Shown here one piece after another: positions 34,978 to 43,455 of a stretch of DNA of 64,000 nt. The position numbers and the translations under genes are program-made. The stretch comes from an uncultured Algibacter sp. Lineage in GTDB: Bacteria > Bacteroidota > Bacteroidia > Flavobacteriales > Flavobacteriaceae. Each line of letters opens with the position of its first letter. Positions within the stretch are counted from its first letter, which is position 1. The notes beneath the pieces are model-generated. The model saw only the letters and a program-made list of their open reading frames with translations. It did no database searches and was not told the DNA's origin. Where the stretch lies: assembly GCF_947487575.1 (NCBI RefSeq), contig NZ_CANKXG010000011.1:62001-126000 (forward strand), read 5' to 3'.

Positions 34978-34985
34978 TATTTTTG
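34978..34985 (+). promoter_or_regulatory. -7 box of the metH riboswitch transcript
   Basis: TATTTTTG fits TAnnTTTG exactly and is about 27 bp before the riboswitch. No clear -33 TTG is seen. Confidence 0.6.
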
Positions 34986-35011
34986 CGTTATAGTTCATTA
35001 ACGTACTAGTG

Positions 35012-35115
35012 TTATCAAGAAAGGTAGAGGGATTAGACCCGTTGAAGCCTTGGCAACCCTTTAACTTTTAAAGAAGGTGCTAAATTCTACTAATACGAAA
35101 GTATTGGAAAGATAA
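35012..35115 (+). ncRNA. SAM-I (S-box) riboswitch upstream of metH
   Basis: Core motifs: TTATCAAGAAAGG, AGAGGGATTAGACCC, GTTGAAGCCTTGGCAACCC, AAGGTGCTAAATTCTAC, a short P4 hairpin (ATACGAAAGTAT) and closing GATAA. Very similar to the metY riboswitch. Downstream, GAAAAGT (35117-35123) pairs with ACTTTTC (35132-35138), while CTTTTCTTGAT (35133-35143) can instead pair over 11 bases with ATCAAGAAAGG (35014-35024) of the P1 5' strand. Confidence 0.94.
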
Positions 35116-35188
35116 CGAAAAGTGAATACTAACTTTTCTTGATGACATTTGAATAATAAACCTGACAGGTTTGGAAACATAAAAGAAA

Positions 35189-36205
35189 ATGTCGAGTATA
35201 CAACAAGCATTAAAAGAACGAATTTTAGTTTTAGATGGCGCCATGGGTACTATGCTACAAGCTTATAAATTCACAGAAGAAGATTTTAGAGCCGAACGCT
35301 TTAAAGATTACCCAACACCATTGCAAGGTAACAACGATTTATTGTCTATTACCCAACCGGAAGCTATAAAAACCATTCACGGAAAATATTTTGAGGTAGG
35401 CGCAGATATTGTTGAAACCAATACCTTTTCTGGAACTACCATTGCTATGGCAGATTACCAAATGGAAAATTTGGTGTATGAACTAAATTATGAGTCGGCT
35501 AAAATAGCCAAAGAAGTTGCTGATGAATTTACAGCTAAAGAACCTCATAAGCCACGTTTTGTTGCAGGTTCTATAGGACCAACAAACCGTACAGCGAGTA
35601 TGTCGCCAGATGTGAATGATCCAGGATATAGAGCTGTAACTTTTGATGAATTACGTATTGCATACAAACAACAAGTTGAAGCTTTAGTAGATGGAGGAGT
35701 AGATTTATTATTAGTTGAAACGGTGTTTGATACTTTGAATGCAAAAGCGGCTTTATTTGCTATTGAGCAAGTAAAGGAAGAACGCAATATTGATATGCCA
35801 ATTATGTTAAGCGGGACCATTACAGATGCATCAGGGAGAACTTTATCAGGACAAACAGCAGAAGCCTTTTTAATTTCAGTATCGCATATTCCATTATTGT
35901 CTGTTGGATTTAATTGTGCCTTAGGTGCTAATTTATTACAACCACATTTAGAGGCAATTGCTAATAAAACAGATTTTGCGATTTCAGCACACCCTAATGC
36001 AGGTTTGCCAAATGCGTTTGGAGAATATGATGAAACGCCTGAAGAAATGGGCGAGCAAATTGAAGAGTATTTAAAGAAGAATTTAATCAATATTATAGGT
36101 GGTTGTTGTGGTACAAGTCCTGATCATATTCGAGTGATTGCAGATATAGCTTCGAAATATAAACCCCGTGAAGTTGTCACTCTGAGCGCAGTCGAAGAGT
36201 CTTAG
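35189..36205 (+). CDS. metH: Methionine synthase, homocysteine-binding part (MetH N-terminal module)
   Basis: The zinc- and homocysteine-binding barrel of B12-dependent methionine synthase as a separate 338-residue chain. It starts [20 protein letters not shown] and carries the zinc cysteines in VGFNCALGA (first) and [13 protein letters not shown] (last two). The other MetH modules are encoded by 37021-39720. The last dozen residues ([12 protein letters not shown]) and the stop region come from a dispersed family C repeat (36174-36200), so the C-terminus has been rewritten by repeat DNA. Confidence 0.93.
   Translation: MSSIQQALKERILVLDGAMGTMLQAYKFTEEDFRAERFKDYPTPLQGNNDLLSITQPEAIKTIHGKYFEVGADIVETNTFSGTTIAMADYQMENLVYELNYESAKIAKEVADEFTAKEPHKPRFVAGSIGPTNRTASMSPDVNDPGYRAVTFDELRIAYKQQVEALVDGGVDLLLVETVFDTLNAKAALFAIEQVKEERNIDMPIMLSGTITDASGRTLSGQTAEAFLISVSHIPLLSVGFNCALGANLLQPHLEAIANKTDFAISAHPNAGLPNAFGEYDETPEEMGEQIEEYLKKNLINIIGGCCGTSPDHIRVIADIASKYKPREVVTLSAVEES
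36174..36200. repeat. Family C repeat forming the 3' end of the first metH gene
   Basis: TTGTCACTCTGAGCGCAGTC, continuing GAAGAGTC, overlaps the last codons of the gene; the shared core GAGCGCAGTCGAA also occurs at 3266-3292 in an intergenic region. Confidence 0.65.
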
Positions 36206-36217
36206 GATAAATAAATT

Positions 36218-36502
36218 ATGATTCTAGAAGTAGCAGCCACATTAATTATAAAGAAAGGACAGTCTAAAGCTTTTGAAAACAATTTCAAAAAAGCAGAAAC
36301 GATTATTTCTTCAATGAAAGGTTACATCTCGCATGAATTGAAAAAGTGCATTGAGCAAGACGATAAATATATATTATTAGTAAACTGGGAAACGCTTGAA
36401 AACCATGAAATTGGTTTTAGACAATCAGATGAATATCAAGAATGGAAAGCATTATTACATCATTTTTACGAACCATTTCCAACAGTAGAGCATTATGTTT
36501 AG
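36218..36502 (+). CDS. Antibiotic biosynthesis monooxygenase (ABM) domain protein
   Basis: A 94-residue single-domain ferredoxin-like protein of the ABM superfamily: the N-terminal strand LEVAATLIIKKGQSKAFE, the helix and strand GYISHELKKCIEQDDKYILLVNWET, and the C-terminal HHFYEPFPTVEHYV are characteristic. Members include small quinol monooxygenases and heme-degrading enzymes, but many have no known substrate. It lies 12 bp after the first metH gene and so is co-transcribed under the SAM riboswitch. A link to methionine synthase is not supported by sequence. Confidence 0.83.
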   Translation: MILEVAATLIIKKGQSKAFENNFKKAETIISSMKGYISHELKKCIEQDDKYILLVNWETLENHEIGFRQSDEYQEWKALLHHFYEPFPTVEHYV

Positions 36503-36640
36503 TTAATTGTTATTTGTTGTTGGTTAATAGTTGGTAGCAATAACAATATGGAAAAGTGATTTAAAGAATTAGAAAACAAGTTTTGTGTTATAAAATAGTT
36601 TGAGTGAAACCAATAATTAATAACAAACAAAAAATAACCA
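36501..36640. repeat. MITE-like inverted repeat (family E)
   Basis: TGTTGTTGGTTAATAGTTGG (36516-36535) is matched, inverted, by ACCAATAATTAATAACAAAC (36609-36628). The interior is non-coding. It resembles 27147-27292 and lies just before the four-helix-bundle gene. Confidence 0.6.
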
Positions 36641-36661
36641 GTTTTTTGTAAAAGAAAAAAA

Positions 36662-37018
36662 ATGAAGTCTTATATAGAATTAGATGTTTGGATTGAAGCT
36701 AGGAAACTAGTCAGTCAAGTCTATGTCATAACTAATGATTTTCCGAAAGAGGAGGTTTACGGAATTACAAATCAAATTAGAAGATGTTCAGTTTCCGTCC
36801 CATCTAATATAGCTGAAGGATGTGGAAGGCAAACTCCAAAGGATATCATTCGTTTTTTATATATTTCAAGAGGTTCTTTGTATGAATTAGAAACTCAGTT
36901 ATATCTATCAAACGATTTGGAGTTTATTTCAGAAGAAAATTTAAATAATATTTTATCTCAAATAGAAACTTGTAAAAAGTTGCTTAATGGATTTATCAAC
37001 TATTACAAGAAATTATAA
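36662..37018 (+). CDS. Four helix bundle protein (S23 / 23S rRNA intervening-sequence family)
   Basis: A 118-residue helical protein with the hallmark [19 protein letters not shown] (about residues 45-63) and an N-terminal [15 protein letters not shown] helix; the C-terminal part is [20 protein letters not shown]. Members were first noted inside intervening sequences of 23S rRNA genes and appear as scattered, apparently mobile singletons in Bacteroidetes. Function unknown. It sits between the two halves of metH, two bases before the second half. Confidence 0.9.
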   Translation: MKSYIELDVWIEARKLVSQVYVITNDFPKEEVYGITNQIRRCSVSVPSNIAEGCGRQTPKDIIRFLYISRGSLYELETQLYLSNDLEFISEENLNNILSQIETCKKLLNGFINYYKKL

Positions 37019-37020
37019 CT

Positions 37021-39720
37021 ATGAGTGATTCTAATAACCAAAAAAGAGTAACCATTAACCAAAGTCGTTACATGAAATTATCTGGTTTAGAACCTTTGAT
37101 TCTAAACGAAAACAGTAATTTCATAAATGTAGGAGAGCGAACAAACGTTGCTGGTTCAAGAAAGTTTTTACGATTAATCAAGGAAGAAAAATTTGATGAA
37201 GCGCTAGATATTGCACGTCACCAAGTAGATGGTGGCGCGCAGATAGTAGACATTAATATGGACGATGGACTTCTTGATGGAAAAGAGTCCATGGTGCGTT
37301 TTTTAAACTTAATAGCTGCAGAACCTGATATTTGTCGTGTGCCTATGATGATTGATTCTTCCAAATGGGAAATCATTGAAGCAGGATTGCAAGTGGTTCA
37401 AGGTAAATGCGTGGTAAATTCTATTTCGCTTAAAGAAGGTGAAGAAAAATTTATTTGGGAAGCAAAACAAATAAAAAAATATGGTGCTGCTGTAATTGTT
37501 ATGGCTTTTGATGAAGTTGGGCAAGCCGATAATTATGAAAGACGTATTGAAATAGCACAGCGGTCGTATGATGTTTTAGTCAATAAAGTTGGTTTCCCAT
37601 CAGAAGATATCATTTTCGATTTAAATATATTTCCTGTCGCAACAGGAATGGATGAGCATAAAAGAAATGCTATTGACTTTATTGAAGCTACAAAATGGGT
37701 TCGAGAAAATCTTGAAAATGTTAGTGTGAGTGGTGGTGTGAGCAATGTGTCGTTTTCGTTTAGAGGAAACAATACGGTACGTGAAGCTATGCACTCGGTG
37801 TTTTTATATTACGCTATTCAGAATGGTATGAATATGGGGATTGTAAACCCTGCTATGTTGGAGGTTTATGATGATATTCCAAAGGATTTATTAGAGCATG
37901 TTGAAGATGTTATTCTTGATAGACGTGATGATGCTACTGAGCGTTTATTGGATTTTGCTGAAACAGTAAAAGGTTCTAAAAAAGAAAAAACGGCAGATTT
38001 GTCATGGCGAGAAAATCCGTTACAAGATAGAATTACTCATGCTTTAGTAAAAGGTTTAGATGCTTTTATTATTGAAGATATTGAAGAAGCACGATTAGCT
38101 GCTAATAAACCTATTGAAGTTATTGAAGGGAATTTAATGACGGGTATGAATGTGGTTGGTGATTTATTTGGAGCAGGAAAAATGTTCTTACCACAGGTTG
38201 TGAAATCGGCACGTGTAATGAAAAAAGCGGTTGGATATTTAAACCCGTTTATTGAAGCTGAAAAATCAGATAAGTCTGAGCCTGTTGGTAAAATATTAAT
38301 GGCAACCGTAAAAGGCGATGTTCATGATATTGGTAAAAATATTGTGAGTGTTGTATTAGCCTGTAACAATTACGAAATAGTTGATTTAGGTGTTATGGTA
38401 CCACCTGAAAAGATTATAGAAACCGCCATTGCTGAGCGTGTTGATGCTATTGGATTATCAGGGTTAATTACGCCATCTTTAGATGAAATGGTATATTTGG
38501 CTAAGGAAATGCAAAACAAAAACTTTGAAGTGCCTTTATTAATTGGAGGGGCTACAACATCTAAAGCACATACCGCTGTTAAAATTGATACGCAGTACAC
38601 AAATGCCGTGGTGCATGTAAATGATGCATCGAGAGCAGTAACTGTTGTTGGTGATTTATTGAATAAGAAAACATCAAACGAATACGTTGCTAAATTGAAA
38701 GCAGATTATGATGAATTTCGTACTAAGTTTTTAAAACGAGGTAAGGAGAAATCATATATTTCAATTGAAGAGGCACGAAAAAGAAAATATAAGATTGATT
38801 GGGAAACGTCTGAAATTTTTAAACCTAAGGAATTAGGTGTGCAGATTTTGAAGCAATTGAGCTTAAAAGAATTATTACCATTTATAGATTGGAGTCCGTT
38901 TTTTAGAAGTTGGGATTTACATGGTAAATATCCAGATATTTTAACAGATAATGTTGTTGGAGAACAAGCCACACAATTGTTTGAAGATGCTCAAGAAATG
39001 GTTCAGCAGATTATTTCAAAGCAATCTTTAAAACCAAAAGCAGTTTTTGGATTGTTTGAAGCAAATTCTATCAATGAAGATGATATTTCTGTCCAGAAAA
39101 AAGGCGAAGAAATTGCTGTTTTTAGAACGTTGCGTCAGCAATTGAAAAAACGAGAAGGTATTCCAAATCATGCTTTAGCAGATTTTGTTGCTCCAAAAGA
39201 ATCTGGTAAAACAGATTACATGGGTGCGTTTTGCGTTGCTATATTTGGAGCGCAAGAATTGGCTGATAGTTATAAAGCAAAAGATGATGATTATAATGCG
39301 ATTATGGCGCAAGCTATAGCTGATAGGTTTGCTGAGGCGTTTGCAGAATATTTACATAAGCAAATACGAACCAAGCATTGGGGATATGCTGCCAATGAAG
39401 ATTTAACAAACCAAGATTTAATAAAAGAGAGTTATAAAGGAATTCGTCCTGCACCAGGGTATCCTGCATGTCCTGACCATTTGGAAAAGGAAATGATTTG
39501 GGAATTGTTGGGGGTTGAAAAATTGATTGGGGTAACCTTAACCGAAAGTTTAGCCATGTGGCCAGCTGCAGCAGTTTCGGGTTATTATTTTGGAAATCCA
39601 GAATCTAAATACTTTGGTTTGGGCAAAATTACTGACGACCAATTAACTGACTATGCAACTAGAAAAGGAATTGACAAGAGTAAAGCTAGAAAGTGGTTGC
39701 ACCCAACACTCGCAGAGTAA
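37021..39720 (+). CDS. metH: Methionine synthase, folate, cobalamin and activation modules (MetH C-terminal part)
   Basis: An 899-residue chain with three parts in order. Residues about 20-290 are the methyltetrahydrofolate (pterin) barrel, starting [20 protein letters not shown]. Residues about 330-560 are the cap and B12 domain, with Asp433-x-His435-x-x-Gly438 in [12 protein letters not shown], His435 being the cobalt ligand. Residues 570-899 are the SAM-binding activation domain ([17 protein letters not shown]). Together with the gene at 35189 it makes a complete MetH of about 1237 residues. Both lie in the same riboswitch-led unit. Confidence 0.95.
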   Translation: MSDSNNQKRVTINQSRYMKLSGLEPLILNENSNFINVGERTNVAGSRKFLRLIKEEKFDEALDIARHQVDGGAQIVDINMDDGLLDGKESMVRFLNLIAAEPDICRVPMMIDSSKWEIIEAGLQVVQGKCVVNSISLKEGEEKFIWEAKQIKKYGAAVIVMAFDEVGQADNYERRIEIAQRSYDVLVNKVGFPSEDIIFDLNIFPVATGMDEHKRNAIDFIEATKWVRENLENVSVSGGVSNVSFSFRGNNTVREAMHSVFLYYAIQNGMNMGIVNPAMLEVYDDIPKDLLEHVEDVILDRRDDATERLLDFAETVKGSKKEKTADLSWRENPLQDRITHALVKGLDAFIIEDIEEARLAANKPIEVIEGNLMTGMNVVGDLFGAGKMFLPQVVKSARVMKKAVGYLNPFIEAEKSDKSEPVGKILMATVKGDVHDIGKNIVSVVLACNNYEIVDLGVMVPPEKIIETAIAERVDAIGLSGLITPSLDEMVYLAKEMQNKNFEVPLLIGGATTSKAHTAVKIDTQYTNAVVHVNDASRAVTVVGDLLNKKTSNEYVAKLKADYDEFRTKFLKRGKEKSYISIEEARKRKYKIDWETSEIFKPKELGVQILKQLSLKELLPFIDWSPFFRSWDLHGKYPDILTDNVVGEQATQLFEDAQEMVQQIISKQSLKPKAVFGLFEANSINEDDISVQKKGEEIAVFRTLRQQLKKREGIPNHALADFVAPKESGKTDYMGAFCVAIFGAQELADSYKAKDDDYNAIMAQAIADRFAEAFAEYLHKQIRTKHWGYAANEDLTNQDLIKESYKGIRPAPGYPACPDHLEKEMIWELLGVEKLIGVTLTESLAMWPAAAVSGYYFGNPESKYFGLGKITDDQLTDYATRKGIDKSKARKWLHPTLAE

Positions 39721-39723
39721 AAA

Positions 39724-39871
39724 GCCCCTCATAACCTCCCTCGAAGGGGAGGAATAGATTACGGAGGTTTGTGTGATTAAATGATTAGACCTTTTAAGTT
39801 TTTAAAATTTGACAGGTCTGAAAAAAATATAAGAGTAAGCATTCCCATCCTTTGAAGGGGTTAGGGGAGGC
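39724..39871. repeat. Inverted pair of CCTCCC/GGGGAGG repeats (family F)
   Basis: CATAACCTCCCTCGAAGGGG (39730-39749) and the opposite unit TTTGAAGGGGTTAGGGGAGG (39851-39870) frame an AT-rich spacer, like 17718-17863. With the family A element that follows it fills the 39721-40070 gap; no gene is seen there. Confidence 0.75.
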
Positions 39872-39878
39872 ACTTCTC

Positions 39879-40014
39879 GCGTTAGGGATTGCAGAGGAAA
39901 GTCCACAGCCCGACGCAGGAGGTGCGAGGACTTGTAACGAAACATTTATGTTCATGAATTCAAAAATTTAAAATAGAAATGCATGAATAAAAGCCCGACC
40001 CTTGTGGTAACGCC
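39879..40014 (+). repeat. Dispersed structured element, family A, copy 5, with 47-bp internal hairpin insert
   Basis: It begins GCGTTAGGGATTGCAGAGG and ends TTGTGGTAACGCC. Between ACTTGTAACGAAA and AAGCCCGACCC about 47 extra bp (near 39946-39992) are inserted, themselves an imperfect palindrome (TTTATGTTCATGAATTC / GAAATGCATGAATAAA). Confidence 0.85.
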
Positions 40015-40070
40015 AAAAAAATAAATATTGATAAGGTTTCCGCTATGGCGAGAATAACAAAAAAGAATAG

Positions 40071-41027
40071 ATGAAAGTAACAGAACATATTGAAAAAGCG
40101 AACGGAAAAACGTTGTTTTCGTTTGAGATTATACCGCCGCAAAAGGGTAGAAATATTCAGGAATTGTATAATAACATAGATCCGTTGATGGAGTTTAATC
40201 CGCCGTTTATTGATGTAACAACATCGCGAGAAGAATATATTTATATTGATAAAGGTGAAGGGCTTTTGGACCGTAAAATAACGCGTATGCGACCTGGAAC
40301 AGTTGGTATTTGTGCTTCAATTCAGCATAAATATGATGTTGATGCGATTCCACATGTTTTGTGTGGAGGTTTTACAAAAGAGGAAACGGAGTATGTATTG
40401 GTAGATTGTCATTATCTTGGAATTCAAAATGTTATGGCGTTACGTGGTGATGCTATGAGTCATGAAAAATATTTTAAAGCTTGTGATGGAGGACATAAGT
40501 TTGCTACCGAATTGGTATCGCAAATTCAAAACTTAAATACGGGAAAATATTTGCATGATGTTATTGAGACTGAGCATAAATCTGACTTTTGTATAGGTGT
40601 TGCTGGATATCCGGAGAAGCATATGGAAGCACCGTCTTTACAAACGGATTTGCGACGCTTAAAGGAGAAAGTAGATGCCGGTGCGGATTACGTAGTAACG
40701 CAGATGTTTTTTGATAATCAGAAATATTTTGAATTTGTTGATGCTGCAAAAGCTGCGGGTATTAATGTGCCGATTATACCTGGTATTAAACCTATTGCGG
40801 TGAAGCGCCATTTACAATTATTGCCTCAAGTTTTTAAAATTGATATCCCTGAAGAATTGATTAACGAAGTTGATAAATGTAAAGATAATAAAGCGGTTAG
40901 GCAAGTGGGTATTGAGTTTGCAATTAAGCAATCTGAAGAATTGAAAAAAGCTGGTGTACCCGTGTTGCATTACTATTCTATGGGGAAAAGTGATAATATA
41001 AAGGCTATTGCATCGGCATTGTTTTAA
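40071..41027 (+). CDS. metF: Methylenetetrahydrofolate reductase
   Basis: It reduces 5,10-methylenetetrahydrofolate to 5-methyltetrahydrofolate, the methyl donor for MetH. The FAD-binding barrel is recognised by FSFEIIPPQKGRN at the start, the DVTTSREEY strand, NVMALRGDAM, the ADYVVTQMFFDNQKYFEF segment and VPIIPGIKPI. Its 318 residues fit the bacterial NADH-dependent enzyme. It follows metH on the same strand with a 350-bp repeat-filled gap. Confidence 0.96.
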   Translation: MKVTEHIEKANGKTLFSFEIIPPQKGRNIQELYNNIDPLMEFNPPFIDVTTSREEYIYIDKGEGLLDRKITRMRPGTVGICASIQHKYDVDAIPHVLCGGFTKEETEYVLVDCHYLGIQNVMALRGDAMSHEKYFKACDGGHKFATELVSQIQNLNTGKYLHDVIETEHKSDFCIGVAGYPEKHMEAPSLQTDLRRLKEKVDAGADYVVTQMFFDNQKYFEFVDAAKAAGINVPIIPGIKPIAVKRHLQLLPQVFKIDIPEELINEVDKCKDNKAVRQVGIEFAIKQSEELKKAGVPVLHYYSMGKSDNIKAIASALF

Positions 41028-41061
41028 TAATTAAGTTACTTTTACCACACAAAACCTATTT

Positions 41062-42162
41062 ATGCGCCAAACACTTTTATGCGTTTTTTGTTTAGTTTTT
41101 AGCTTTTCTTTTGCTCAAGATAAGACACATACATCGTATATTGATGTAAATTATTTTCGAGGGAATATAGCCCTTCACAATGATGAAATTCTACATTTAA
41201 TTAAAGGACATCCTGAAGGCGTAATTTTAGGTTGGAATAAAAAAACATATGGTTTTGAAGATTGGGAACAACGATATAATTTTCCAGATTATGGTGTTTC
41301 GTTTGCGTATCAAAACATGAAGAATCCTGTTTTAGGGAATAATTATGCACTTTATGCACATTATAATTTTTACTTTTTAAACCGTAATTTAATGTTTCGT
41401 ATAGGGCAGGGAATGGTTTATAATACTAACCCTTATGATAGAGAAACTAACTTTAAGAATGTAGCATTTGGTTCAACCTTTGGGAGTAGCACATATGTGA
41501 TGCTAAACTATAAAAAGGAACGTGTTTTTGATAGATTTGGTTTACAAGGCGGTTTTTCTTTAATTCATTATTCAAACGCCAATGTAAAATCACCTAATAA
41601 TGGTACTAATTCTATAACGTTTAATATTGGTTTAACTTACAATTTAGACGACCAAGTTTTAGAATATCAACACACTATTAATAAAAAGCAAGACCAGGCT
41701 TTTTCTGAACCTATTAAATATAACGTAGTTTTTAGAACAGGAATTAATGAGAGTGATATTGTTGGAAGTGGCCAATATGCGATGTATGTGGTTTCTGCTT
41801 ATGCTGATAAACGGATTAATAAAAAAAGCGCATTTCAATTGGGTACAGATGTATTTTTTTCAAACTTTTTAAAGGAACTTATTTATTATAAAAGTATTGC
41901 CTTTCCTGACTCAGGTCTTTCTGGAGATGAAGACCATAAACGTATTGGAGTTTTTGCTGGACATGAATTGTTTGTTAATAGAACATCATTAATTACGCAA
42001 TTAGGCTATTATGTATATTACCCTTTTGATTTTGAAGGAAGAGTTTATACTAGGCTTGGTTTGAAACGTTATTTCGCAAAAAAATGGTTTGGTGCTTTAA
42101 CATTAAAATCTCATGGTGCTAAAGCTGAAGGTGTTGAATTAGGAATTGGTGTAAGATTGTAG
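41062..42162 (+). CDS. Acyloxyacyl hydrolase-like outer membrane protein (PagL/lipid A deacylase family)
   Basis: A 366-residue secreted barrel protein. MRQTLLCVFCLVFSFSFA is a signal peptide, with mature protein starting at QDKTH. Alternating hydrophobic strands, FRIGQGMVYNTNPYD and the HYSNANVKSPNNGTNS segment (about 175-190) resemble the His-Ser active-site region of PagL-type lipid A 3-O-deacylases, and GVELGIGVRL ends as an outer-membrane strand. It is longer than PagL (about 175 residues) and carries a second barrel-like half. Lipid A deacylation is the family-based guess. Confidence 0.75.
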   Translation: MRQTLLCVFCLVFSFSFAQDKTHTSYIDVNYFRGNIALHNDEILHLIKGHPEGVILGWNKKTYGFEDWEQRYNFPDYGVSFAYQNMKNPVLGNNYALYAHYNFYFLNRNLMFRIGQGMVYNTNPYDRETNFKNVAFGSTFGSSTYVMLNYKKERVFDRFGLQGGFSLIHYSNANVKSPNNGTNSITFNIGLTYNLDDQVLEYQHTINKKQDQAFSEPIKYNVVFRTGINESDIVGSGQYAMYVVSAYADKRINKKSAFQLGTDVFFSNFLKELIYYKSIAFPDSGLSGDEDHKRIGVFAGHELFVNRTSLITQLGYYVYYPFDFEGRVYTRLGLKRYFAKKWFGALTLKSHGAKAEGVELGIGVRL

Positions 42163-42172
42163 AACTATAAGT

Positions 42173-42922
42173 ATGAAATTTTTAAAATACATCCTTTTAC
42201 TTTTTTTAATTATTGCTTGCGATAGTGAAGATGCTAGTGACTGTTTTCAAAAAGCAGGAAGCATAGTACAGCAAGAAGTTACTCTTTCTGTTTTTGACAA
42301 AATTTTAGTAAATAGAGATATTGAGTTGATTATTAAAGAAGGTGTTACGCAAACTGTAACTATTGAAACAGGAAAGAACTTATTGAATGATGTTGTTGCC
42401 GAAGTTGTTGATAGCAGATTGACTTTAACCGATAATAACACCTGTAATTACGTTAGGGATTATGGAATTACTAAAGTGTATGTTACGTCTCCAAATATTA
42501 CCGAAATACGAAGTTCAACTCAATATGATATTAGCTCTGATGGGGTTTTGTCTTACCCAAGTTTAACTATCTTATCTGAAGATTTTAACGCTCCGGGTAG
42601 TTTTAATGTGGGCGATTTTAGATTACAAATCGATAATGTTAGTTTTATAACAGTATTCAATAATCTATCCGTAGCTTATGTTTCTGGAGAAACTGATAAT
42701 TTGAGAGTAACTTTTGCAACTGGTAATTCTCGTTTTGAAGGGCGTAATTTAATTGCACAAAATGTTACTGTTTCTAATAGAGGTTCAAATGATATGATTG
42801 TAAACCCACAACAAGAAATTACAGGAAAAATTTCTGGTATTGGAAATGTAGTTGGAGTTAATAAACCCCCTATTGTCGATGTTGAAGAGGTTTATAGAGG
42901 ACGCTTAATTTTTAAAAATTAG
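42173..42922 (+). CDS. DUF2807 (head GIN domain) lipoprotein
   Basis: A 249-residue lipoprotein with signal MKFLKYILLLFLIIAC (Cys16) followed by DSEDASDC. The body is a right-handed beta-helix-like DUF2807 domain: VTIETGKNLLNDVVAEVVDS, ITKVYVTSPNITEIRSS, and repeating strands to VNPQQEITGKISGIGNV. Members are abundant envelope proteins in Bacteroidetes with no known biochemical role. It begins 10 bp after the barrel gene, so the two are co-transcribed. Confidence 0.85.
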   Translation: MKFLKYILLLFLIIACDSEDASDCFQKAGSIVQQEVTLSVFDKILVNRDIELIIKEGVTQTVTIETGKNLLNDVVAEVVDSRLTLTDNNTCNYVRDYGITKVYVTSPNITEIRSSTQYDISSDGVLSYPSLTILSEDFNAPGSFNVGDFRLQIDNVSFITVFNNLSVAYVSGETDNLRVTFATGNSRFEGRNLIAQNVTVSNRGSNDMIVNPQQEITGKISGIGNVVGVNKPPIVDVEEVYRGRLIFKN

Positions 42923-42939
42923 ATTATGATACTATTGTT

Positions 42940-42972
42940 ACAAATATAAACCAAAAGGAGGTTTATATTTGT
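42940..42972. promoter_or_regulatory. 13-bp hairpin overlapping a TATATTTG promoter box
   Basis: ACAAATATAAACC and GGTTTATATTTGT pair perfectly around AAAAGGA. The right arm contains TATATTTG (42964-42971), an exact -7 box on the plus strand, and the left arm gives the same on the minus strand. It may act as both the end of the DUF2807 unit and the start of the cytochrome gene. Confidence 0.55.
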
Positions 42973-42980
42973 AGTGTTAA

Positions 42981-43448
42981 ATGATTTTTATGAAAAAATT
43001 GCCCACTGTTTTAGCTGTAATATTCTTTTTAAGTACACTGTTTTTAATCTATTTTTTCATTTTTAGAGGTTCTGTTATTGAAACTGAAGACCACCGTGTA
43101 GCAATTCAACTTTCTAAAAATAATACCGATTTTGCTCTTGCTGAAATGCGTACTTTTTTAGAAAGTATAGAGCAAATTAATGAAGGCATATTAAATAAAG
43201 ACGCAGATTTGATTTTTGAAGGTGGAAGACAATCTGGAGCAAAGATTGTTGAAGAAACACCAAAAGGAATGATGGGAAGTTTACCTATTGGATTTAAAAA
43301 ACTAGGGTTGAGCACGCATGCAAAATTTGATGCTATAGCAGATAGTATTCGTGCTAATAATAATTTCGTGCAGGCACACAGAGAATTAAATAGCTTACTT
43401 AATCTTTGTGTTACTTGCCACAGGACTTATAAAATAGTAGCAGAATAA
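42981..43448 (+). CDS. Membrane-anchored c-type cytochrome (cytochrome c'-like)
   Basis: A 155-residue protein with an N-terminal hydrophobic segment (about residues 10-27) and a mostly helical exported domain. Near the C-terminus LCVTCHRTYK has the heme c motif Cys143-x-x-Cys146-His147, and its place in the last helix, followed by an Arg-x-x-Tyr, matches the four-helix cytochrome c' / c-556 group. It should be periplasmic and tethered by the uncleaved segment. ATG at 42990 (MKKLPT) is an equally good start. Function in electron transfer or gas binding cannot be told. Confidence 0.8.
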   Translation: MIFMKKLPTVLAVIFFLSTLFLIYFFIFRGSVIETEDHRVAIQLSKNNTDFALAEMRTFLESIEQINEGILNKDADLIFEGGRQSGAKIVEETPKGMMGSLPIGFKKLGLSTHAKFDAIADSIRANNNFVQAHRELNSLLNLCVTCHRTYKIVAE

Positions 43449-43455
43449 ATAGCAG

